Shown in pieces: positions 1-9,130 of a stretch of DNA of 37,752 bases. A program made the position numbers and the translations under genes. This DNA is from Owenia fusiformis (taxonomy: Eukaryota > Annelida > Polychaeta > Sabellida > Oweniidae), in contig CAIIXF020000064.1 in NCBI GenBank assembly GCA_903813345.2, positions 1-37,752 of the forward strand, in the 5' to 3' direction. The notes under the pieces are model-generated. The model did not search any database. It was not told where the DNA came from and worked only from the letters and a program-made list of their open reading frames with translations. The first letter of the stretch is position 1. Each line of letters starts with the position of its first letter.

Positions 1-2427
1 TCAAAGTTCAAGTTGAACAGAGTCGTGATGTCTGGTGTCATCTCGGGATGACACGTCTCCGGACGAGACACATTTAGGATGACACCCTCCTCGATGAGTG
101 TTACGAAATAAAATTTTCTTCCGAAAATGAAATTAATGGTATAAAAAAAATGATGTTATAGTTCAAGTTGAACAGAGTCGTGATGTCTGGTGTCATCATC
201 GGGATGACACGTCTCCGGACGAGACACATTTAGGATGACACCCTCCTCGGATGAGTGTTACGAAATAAATTTTCTTCCGAAAATTGAAATTAATGTAAAA
301 ATGTGTTAAGTTTCAAGTTGAACGAGTCGTGATGTCTGGTGTCATCTCGGGATGACACGTCCCGGACGAGAACATTTAGGATGACACCCCTCCTCGGATG
401 AGTGTTACGAAATAAATTTTCTTTCCGAAATTGAAATTAATGGTATAAAATGATGTCAAGTTCAAGTTGAACAGAGTCGTGATGTCTGGTGTCATCTCGG
501 ATGACACGTCTCCGGACGAGACACATTTAGGATGACACCCTCCTCGGATGAGTGTTACGAAATAAATTTTCTTCCGAAAATTGAAATTAATGTAATAAAT
601 GATGTCAAAGTTCAAGTTGAACAGAGTCGTGATGTCTGGTGTGTCATCTCGGGATGACACGTCTCCGGACGAGACACATTTAGGATGACACCCTCCTCGG
701 ATGAGTGTTACGAATAAAATTTTCTTCCGAAAATTGAAATTAATGGTATAAAATGATGTTATAGTTCAAGTTGAACAGAGTCGTGATGTCTGGTGTCATC
801 TCGTCGGGATGACACGTCTCCCCCGACGAGACACATTTAGGATGACCACCCCTCCTCGGATGAGTGTTACGAAATAAAATTTTTCTTCCGAAAATTGAAA
901 TTAATGGTATAAAATGATGTCAAGTTCAAGTTGAACAGAGTCGTGATGTCTGGTGTCATCTCGGGATGACACGTCTCCGGACGAGACACATTTAGGATGA
1001 CACCCTCCTCGGATGAGTGTTACGAAATAAAATTTTCTTCCGAAAATTGAAATTAATGGTATAAATGATGTCATAGTTCAAGTTGAACAGAGTCGTGATG
1101 TCTGGTGTCATCTCGGGATGACACGTCTCCGGACGAGACACATTTAGGATGACACCCTCCTCGATGAGTGTTACGAAATAAAATTTTCTTCCGAAAATTG
1201 AAATTAATGGTATAAAATGATGTTATAGTTCAAGTTGACAGAGTCGTGATGTCTGGTGTCATCTCGGGATGACACGTCTCCGACGAGACACATTTAGGAT
1301 GACACCCTCCTCGGATGAGTGTTACGAAATAAAATTTTCTTCCGAAAATTGAAATTAATGGTATAAAATGATGTCAAAGTTCAAGTTGAACAGAGTCGTG
1401 ATGTCTGGTGTCATCTCGGGATGACACGTCTCCGGACGAGACACATTTAGGATGACACCCTCCTCGGATGAGTGTTACGAAAAAAATTTTCTTCCGAAAT
1501 TGAAATTAATGGTATAAAATTGTCAAAGTTCAAGTTGAACAGAGTCGTGATGTCTGGTGTCATCTCGGGATGACACGTCTCCGACGAGACACATTTAGGA
1601 TGACACCCTCCTCGGATGAGTGTTACGAAATAAAATTTTCTTCCGAAAATGAAATTAATGGTATAAAATGATGTCAAAGTTCAAGTTGAACAGAGTCGTG
1701 ATGTCTGGTGTCATCTCGGGATGACACGTCTCCGGACGAGACACATTTAGGATGACACCCCCTCCTCGGATGAGTGTTACGAAATAAAATTTTCTTCCGA
1801 AAATTGAAATTAATGGTATAAATGATGTTAAGTTCAAGTTGAACAGAGTCGTGATGTCTGGTGTCCTCGGGATGACACGTCTCCGGACGAGACACATTTA
1901 GGATGACACCCTCCTCGGATGAGTGTTACGAAATAAAATTTTCTTCCGAAAATTGAAATTATGGTATAAATGATGTTAAAGTTCAAGTTGAACAGAGTCG
2001 TGATGTCTGGTGTCATCTCGGGATGACACGTCTCCGGACGAGACACATTTAGGATGACACCCTCCTCGGATGAGTGTTACGAAAAAATTTTCTTCCGAAA
2101 ATTGAAATTAATGTATAAAATGATGTCAAAGTTCAAGTTGAACAGAGTCGTGATGTCTGGTGTCATCTCGGGATGACACGTCTCCGGACGAGACACATTT
2201 GGATGACACCCTCCTCGGATGAGTGTTACGAAATAAAATTTTCTTCCGAAAATGAAATTAATGGTATAAATGATGTCAAAGTTCAAGTTGAACAGAGTCG
2301 TGATGTCTGGTGTCATCTCGGGATGACACGTCTCCGGACGAGACACATTTAGGATGACACCCTCCTCGGATGAGTGTTACGAAAAAAATTTTCTTCCGAA
2401 AATTGAAATTAATGGTATAAAATGATG
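1..2427. repeat. Ragged left zone of the satellite (units 1-16)
   Basis: The unit starts are 1, 156, 306, 456, 605, 759, 920, 1071, 1223, 1374, 1523, 1674, 1828, 1976, 2126 and 2276. The lengths run from 148 to 161 bp, and none is exactly 153. Most differences are gains or losses of one or two bases in short runs, for example in ATAAAATTTTC, CCGAAAATTG, TGGTATAAAATG and CTCCGGACG. Unit 6 (759-919) is the worst, with extra bases in three places. Substitutions are fewer and recur at the start of the unit, where TCAAAG becomes TTATAG, TCATAG or TTAAAG. This indel-rich profile resembles uncorrected long-read sequence at a contig end more than biological divergence, though that is inference. Minus-strand open frames of 70-94 codons here arise because indels shift past the stop present in each clean unit. 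They are not genes. Confidence 0.93.
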
Positions 2428-5400
2428 TTAAAGTTCAAGTTGAACAGAGTCGTGATGTCTGGTGTCATCTCGGGATGACACGTCTCCGGACGAGACACAT
2501 TTAGGATGACACCCTCCTCGGATGAGTGTTACGAAATAAAATTTTCTTCCGAAAATTGAAATTAATGGTATAAAATGATGTCAAAGTTCAAGTTGAACAG
2601 AGTCGTGATGTCTGGTGTCATCTCGGGATGACACGTCTCCGGACGAGACACATTTAGGATGACACCCTCCTCGGATGAGTGTTACGAAATAAAATTTTCT
2701 TCCGAAAATTGAAATTAATGGTATAAAATGATGTCAAAGTTCAAGTTGAACAGAGTCGTGATGTCTGGTGTCATCTCGGGATGACACGTCTCCGGACGAG
2801 ACACATTTAGGATGACACCCTCCTCGGATGAGTGTTACGAAATAAAATTTTCTTCCGAAAATTGAAATTAATGGTATAAAATGATGTCAAAGTTCAAGTT
2901 GAACAGAGTCGTGATGTCTGGTGTCATCTCGGGATGACACGTCTCCGGACGAGACACATTTAGGATGACACCCTCCTCGGATGAGTGTTACGAAATAAAA
3001 TTTTCTTCCGAAAATTGAAATTAATGGTATAAAATGATGTCAAAGTTCAAGTTGAACAGAGTCGTGATGTCTGGTGTCATCTCGGGATGACACGTCTCCG
3101 GACGAGACACATTTAGGATGACACCCTCCTCGGATGAGTGTTACGAAATAAAATTTTCTTCCGAAAATTGAAATTAATGGTATAAAATGATGTCAAGTTC
3201 AAGTTGAACAGAGTCGTGATGTCTGGTGTCATCTCGGGATGACACGTCTCCGGACGAGACACATTTAGGATGACACCCTCCTCGGATGAGTGTTACGAAA
3301 TAAAATTTCTTCCGAAAATTGAAATTAATGGTATAAAATGATGTCAAAGTTCAAGTTGAACAGAGTCGTGATGTCTGGTGTCATCTCGGGATGACACGTC
3401 TCCGGACGAGACACATTTAGGATGACACCCTCCTCGGATGAGTGTTACGAAATAAAATTTTCTTCCGAAAATTGAAATTAATGGTATAAAATGATGTCAA
3501 AGTTCAAGTTGAACAGAGTCGTGATGTCTGGTGTCATCTCGGGATGACACGTCTCCGGACGAGACACATTTAGGATGACACCCTCCTCGGATGAGTGTTA
3601 CGAAATAAAATTTTCTTCCGAAAATTGAAATTAATGGTATAAAATGATGTCAAAGTTCAAGTTGAACAGAGTCGTGATGTCTGGTGTCATCTCGGGATGA
3701 CACGTCTCCGGACGAGACACATTTAGGATGACACCCTCCTCGGATGAGTGTTACGAAATAAAATTTTCTTCCGAAAATTGAAATTAATGGTATAAAATGA
3801 TGTCAAAGTTCAAGTTGAACAGAGTCGTGATGTCTGGTGTCATCTCGGGATGACACGTCTCCGGACGAGACACATTTAGGATGACACCCTCCTCGGATGA
3901 GTGTTACGAAATAAAATTTTCTTCCGAAAATTGAAATTAATGGTATAAAATGATGTCAAAGTTCAAGTTGAACAGAGTCGTGATGTCTGGTGTCATCTCG
4001 GGATGACACGTCTCCGGACGAGACACATTTAGGATGACACCCTCCTCGGATGAGTGTTACGAAATAAAATTTTCTTCCGAAAATTGAAATTAATGGTATA
4101 AAATGATGTCAAGTTCAAGTTGAACAGAGTCGTGATGTCTGGTGTCATCTCGGGATGACACGTCTCCGGACGAGACACATTTAGGATGACACCCTCCTCG
4201 GATGAGTGTTACGAAATAAAATTTTCTTCCGAAAATTGAAATTAATGGTATAAAATGATGTCATAGTTCAAGTTGAACAGAGTCGTGATGTCTGGTGTCA
4301 TCTCGGGATGACACGTCTCCGGACGAGACACATTTAGGATGACACCCTCCTCGGATGAGTGTTACGAAATAAAATTTTCTTCCGAAAATTGAAATTAATG
4401 GTATAAAATGATGTCAAAGTTCAAGTTGAACAGAGTCGTGATGTCTGGTGTCATCTCGGGATGACACGTCTCCGGACGAGACACATTTAGGATGACACCC
4501 TCCTCGGATGAGTGTTACGAAATAAAATTTTCTTCCGAAAATTGAAATTAATGGTATAAAATGATGTCAAAGTTCAAGTTGAACAGAGTCGTGATGTCTG
4601 GTGTCATCTCGGGATGACACGTCTCCGGACGAGACACATTTAGGATGACACCCTCCTCGGATGAGTGTTACGAAATAAAATTTTCTTCCGAAAATTGAAA
4701 TTAATGGTATAAAATGATGTCAAAGTTCAAGTTGAACAGAGTCGTGATGTCTGGTGTCATCTCGGGATGACACGTCTCCGGACGAGACACATTTAGGATG
4801 ACACCCTCCTCGGATGAGTGTTACGAAATAAAATTTTCTTCCGAAAATTGAAATTAATGGTATAAAATGATGTCAAAGTTCAAGTTGAACAGAGTCGTGA
4901 TGTCTGGTGTCATCTCGGGATGACACGTCTCCGGACGAGACACATTTAGGATGACACCCTCCTCGGATGAGTGTTACGAAATAAAATTTTCTTCCGAAAA
5001 TTGAAATTAATGGTATAAAATGATGTCAAAGTTCAAGTTGAACAGAGTCGTGATGTCTGGTGTCATCTCGGGATGACACGTCTCCGGACGAGACACATTT
5101 AGGATGACACCCTCCTCGGATGAGTGTTACGAAATAAAATTTTCTTCCGAAAATTGAAATTAATGGTATAAAATGATGTCAAAGTTCAAGTTGAACAGAG
5201 TCGTGATGTCTGGTGTCATCTCGGGATGACACGTCTCCGGACGAGACACATTTAGGATGACACCCTCCTCGGATGAGTGTTACGAAATAAAATTTTCTTC
5301 CGAAAATTGAAATTAATGGTATAAAATGATGTCAAGTTCAAGTTGAACAGAGTCGTGATGTCTGGTGTCATCTCGGGATGACACGTCTCCGGACGAGACA

Positions 5401-7470
5401 CATTTAGGATGACACCCTCCTCGGATGAGTGTTACGAAATAAAATTTTCTTCCGAAAATTGAAATTAATGGTATAAAATGATGTCAAGTTCAAGTTGAAC
5501 AGAGTCGTGATGTCTGGTGTCATCTCGGGATGACACGTCTCCGGACGAGACACATTTAGGATGACACCCTCCTCGGATGAGTGTTACGAAATAAAATTTT
5601 CTTCCGAAAATTGAAATTAATGGTATAAAATGATGTCAAAGTTCAAGTTGAACAGAGTCGTGATGTCTGGTGTCATCTCGGGATGACACGTCTCCGGACG
5701 AGACACATTTAGGATGACACCCTCCTCGGATGAGTGTTACGAAATAAAATTTTCTTCCGAAAATTGAAATTAATGGTATAAAATGATGTCAAAGTTCAAG
5801 TTGAACAGAGTCGTGATGTCTGGTGTCATCTCGGGATGACACGTCTCCGGACGAGACACATTTAGGATGACACCCTCCTCGGATGAGTGTTACGAAATAA
5901 AATTTTCTTCCGAAAATTGAAATTAATGGTATAAAATGATGTCAAAGTTCAAGTTGAACAGAGTCGTGATGTCTGGTGTCATCTCGGGATGACACGTCTC
6001 CGGACGAGACACATTTAGGATGACACCCTCCTCGGATGAGTGTTACGAAATAAAATTTTCTTCCGAAAATTGAAATTAATGGTATAAAATGATGTCAAAG
6101 TTCAAGTTGAACAGAGTCGTGATGTCTGGTGTCATCTCGGGATGACACGTCTCCGGACGAGACACATTTAGGATGACACCCTCCTCGGATGAGTGTTACG
6201 AAATAAAATTTTCTTCCGAAAATTGAAATTAATGGTATAAAATGATGTCAAAGTTCAAGTTGAACAGAGTCGTGATGTCTGGTGTCATCTCGGGATGACA
6301 CGTCTCCGGACGAGACACATTTAGGATGACACCCTCCTCGGATGAGTGTTACGAAATAAAATTTTCTTCCGAAAATTGAAATTAATGGTATAAAATGATG
6401 TCAAAGTTCAAGTTGAACAGAGTCGTGATGTCTGGTGTCATCTCGGGATGACACGTCTCCGGACGAGACACATTTAGGATGACACCCTCCTCGGATGAGT
6501 GTTACGAAATAAAATTTTCTTCCGAAAATTGAAATTAATGGTATAAAATGATGTCAAAGTTCAAGTTGAACAGAGTCGTGATGTCTGGTGTCATCTCGGG
6601 ATGACACGTCTCCGGACGAGACACATTTAGGATGACACCCTCCTCGGATGAGTGTTACGAAATAAAATTTTCTTCCGAAAATTGAAATTAATGGTATAAA
6701 ATGATGTCAAAGTTCAAGTTGAACAGAGTCGTGATGTCTGGTGTCATCTCGGGATGACACGTCTCCGGACGAGACACATTTAGGATGACACCCTCCTCGG
6801 ATGAGTGTTACGAAATAAAATTTTCTTCCGAAAATTGAAATTAATGGTATAAAATGATGTCAAAGTTCAAGTTGAACAGAGTCGTGATGTCTGGTGTCAT
6901 CTCGGGATGACACGTCTCCGGACGAGACACATTTAGGATGACACCCTCCTCGGATGAGTGTTACGAAATAAAATTTTCTTCCGAAAATTGAAATTAATGG
7001 TATAAAATGATGTCAAAGTTCAAGTTGAACAGAGTCGTGATGTCTGGTGTCATCTCGGGATGACACGTCTCCGGACGAGACACATTTAGGATGACACCCT
7101 CCTCGGATGAGTGTTACGAAATAAAATTTTCTTCCGAAAATTGAAATTAATGGTATAAAATGATGTCAAAGTTCAAGTTGAACAGAGTCGTGATGTCTGG
7201 TGTCATCTCGGGATGACACGTCTCCGGACGAGACACATTTAGGATGACACCCTCCTCGGATGAGTGTTACGAAATAAAATTTTCTTCCGAAAATTGAAAT
7301 TAATGGTATAAAATGATGTCAAAGTTCAAGTTGAACAGAGTCGTGATGTCTGGTGTCATCTCGGGATGACACGTCTCCGGACGAGACACATTTAGGATGA
7401 CACCCTCCTCGGATGAGTGTTACGAAATAAAATTTCTTCCGAAAATTGAAATTAATGGTATAAAATGATG
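2428..7470. repeat. Near-consensus zone of the satellite (units 17-49)
   Basis: These 33 units are 151-153 bp long. The departures I could see are all at two places in the monomer. At the start, TCAAAG appears as TTAAAG in unit 17 (2428), as TCAAG in units 22 (3193), 28 (4109), 36 (5332) and 37 (5484), and as TCATAG in unit 29 (4261). In the T4 run of AAAATTTTC, one T is missing in units 22 and 49 (near 3305 and 7432). The rest of each unit matches the consensus as far as I can read. The zone lies between the ragged left end and the uniform body, so the sequence grades from noisy to perfect over about 7.5 kb. Confidence 0.93.
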
Positions 7471-9005
7471 TCAAAGTTCAAGTTGAACAGAGTCGTGATG
7501 TCTGGTGTCATCTCGGGATGACACGTCTCCGGACGAGACACATTTAGGATGACACCCTCCTCGGATGAGTGTTACGAAATAAAATTTTCTTCCGAAAATT
7601 GAAATTAATGGTATAAAATGATGTCAAAGTTCAAGTTGAACAGAGTCGTGATGTCTGGTGTCATCTCGGGATGACACGTCTCCGGACGAGACACATTTAG
7701 GATGACACCCTCCTCGGATGAGTGTTACGAAATAAAATTTTCTTCCGAAAATTGAAATTAATGGTATAAAATGATGTCAAAGTTCAAGTTGAACAGAGTC
7801 GTGATGTCTGGTGTCATCTCGGGATGACACGTCTCCGGACGAGACACATTTAGGATGACACCCTCCTCGGATGAGTGTTACGAAATAAAATTTTCTTCCG
7901 AAAATTGAAATTAATGGTATAAAATGATGTCAAAGTTCAAGTTGAACAGAGTCGTGATGTCTGGTGTCATCTCGGGATGACACGTCTCCGGACGAGACAC
8001 ATTTAGGATGACACCCTCCTCGGATGAGTGTTACGAAATAAAATTTTCTTCCGAAAATTGAAATTAATGGTATAAAATGATGTCAAAGTTCAAGTTGAAC
8101 AGAGTCGTGATGTCTGGTGTCATCTCGGGATGACACGTCTCCGGACGAGACACATTTAGGATGACACCCTCCTCGGATGAGTGTTACGAAATAAAATTTT
8201 CTTCCGAAAATTGAAATTAATGGTATAAAATGATGTCAAAGTTCAAGTTGAACAGAGTCGTGATGTCTGGTGTCATCTCGGGATGACACGTCTCCGGACG
8301 AGACACATTTAGGATGACACCCTCCTCGGATGAGTGTTACGAAATAAAATTTTCTTCCGAAAATTGAAATTAATGGTATAAAATGATGTCAAAGTTCAAG
8401 TTGAACAGAGTCGTGATGTCTGGTGTCATCTCGGGATGACACGTCTCCGGACGAGACACATTTAGGATGACACCCTCCTCGGATGAGTGTTACGAAATAA
8501 AATTTTCTTCCGAAAATTGAAATTAATGGTATAAAATGATGTCAAAGTTCAAGTTGAACAGAGTCGTGATGTCTGGTGTCATCTCGGGATGACACGTCTC
8601 CGGACGAGACACATTTAGGATGACACCCTCCTCGGATGAGTGTTACGAAATAAAATTTTCTTCCGAAAATTGAAATTAATGGTATAAAATGATGTCAAAG
8701 TTCAAGTTGAACAGAGTCGTGATGTCTGGTGTCATCTCGGGATGACACGTCTCCGGACGAGACACATTTAGGATGACACCCTCCTCGGATGAGTGTTACG
8801 AAATAAAATTTTCTTCCGAAAATTGAAATTAATGGTATAAAATGATGTCAAAGTTCAAGTTGAACAGAGTCGTGATGTCTGGTGTCATCTCGGGATGACA
8901 CGTCTCCGGACGAGACACATTTAGGATGACACCCTCCTCGGATGAGTGTTACGAAATAAAATTTTCTTCCGAAAATTGAAATTAATGGTATAAAATGATG
9001 TCAAA

Positions 9006-9018
9006 GTTCAAGTTGAAC
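9006..9018. repeat. 13-bp dyad GTTCAAGTTGAAC in the monomer
   Basis: GTTCAA and TTGAAC are perfect reverse complements around a single central G. The element occupies unit positions 6-18 and recurs in every intact unit, so the array carries about 245 evenly spaced copies. A one-base-spaced dyad of this size suits binding by a dimeric DNA-binding protein better than an RNA hairpin, because a one-base loop is sterically impossible without opening pairs. No binding protein can be named from the sequence. Confidence 0.8.
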
Positions 9019-9034
9019 AGAGTCGTGATGTCTG

Positions 9035-9054
9035 GTGTCATCTCGGGATGACAC
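9035..9054. repeat. 8-bp-stem hairpin with 4-nt loop TCGG
   Basis: Unit positions 35-42 (GTGTCATC) and 47-54 (GATGACAC) are perfect reverse complements separated by TCGG. This is the strongest local hairpin in the monomer and is present in each intact unit. It abuts the next small hairpin (55-64), so in RNA the two could stack end to end. The right arm GATGACAC is duplicated at 78-85, which creates the alternative longer-range pairing. Confidence 0.8.
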
Positions 9055-9064
9055 GTCTCCGGAC
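9055..9064 (+). repeat. Small hairpin with a UNCG-class loop (plus-strand RNA)
   Basis: GTC (55-57) pairs with GAC (62-64) around TCCG. A fourth pair, C54-G65, is possible if C54 is not used by the neighbouring stem. As plus-strand RNA the loop reads C(UCCG)G, which fits the unusually stable cUNCGg tetraloop class. On the other strand the loop would read CGGA and is not in that class. An alternative 5-bp stem, GTCTC (55-59) with GAGAC (65-69), uses the same bases. Confidence 0.55.
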
Positions 9065-9110
9065 GAGACACATTTAGGATGACACCCTCCTCGGATGAGT
9101 GTTACGAAAT

Positions 9111-9130
9111 AAAATTTTCTTCCGAAAATT
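9111..9130. repeat. AT-rich palindrome and 7-bp-stem hairpin
   Basis: Unit positions 111-118 are the perfect palindrome AAAATTTT. Positions 113-119 (AATTTTC) and 124-130 (GAAAATT) form a perfect 7-bp stem around TTCC. With the A-runs at 125-128 and 145-148, this segment has several A-tracts spaced roughly in helical steps (111, 125, 145), which could bend the DNA. Bent AT-rich segments are common in satellites and are thought to help nucleosome phasing. The bend is inferred and not measured. Confidence 0.65.

Larger units (their letters stand above)
9034..9086. repeat. Long-range 9-bp inverted repeat (GGTGTCATC / GATGACACC)
   Basis: Unit positions 34-42 (GGTGTCATC) pair perfectly with 78-86 (GATGACACC), enclosing 35 nt. 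The same left arm, minus its first G, can pair instead with the nearer GATGACAC at 47-54. The two structures are therefore mutually exclusive. In the longer-range form the enclosed segment can still fold as GTCTC/GAGAC (55-59 with 65-69, 5-nt loop). Whether either form exists depends on the array being transcribed or extruded, which the sequence cannot show. Confidence 0.75.

Noticed and set aside
376-2346. Six minus-strand open frames of 70-94 codons (376-660, 1447-1677, 1655-1897, 1674-1895, 1834-2046, 2077-2346)
   Set aside because: All lie in the ragged zone and translate the same satellite monomer. They are longer than 50 codons only because indels shift past the stop present in every clean unit. 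None persists in the uniform array, and they overlap each other in different frames.
9005-9015. RNA polymerase III B box (AGTTCAAGTTG), suggesting a tRNA-derived or SINE repeat
   Set aside because: GTTCAAGTT matches eight of nine positions of the B-box core but lacks the final C. No A box lies upstream on either strand, and no tRNA-like fold is seen. The match follows from the 13-bp dyad.
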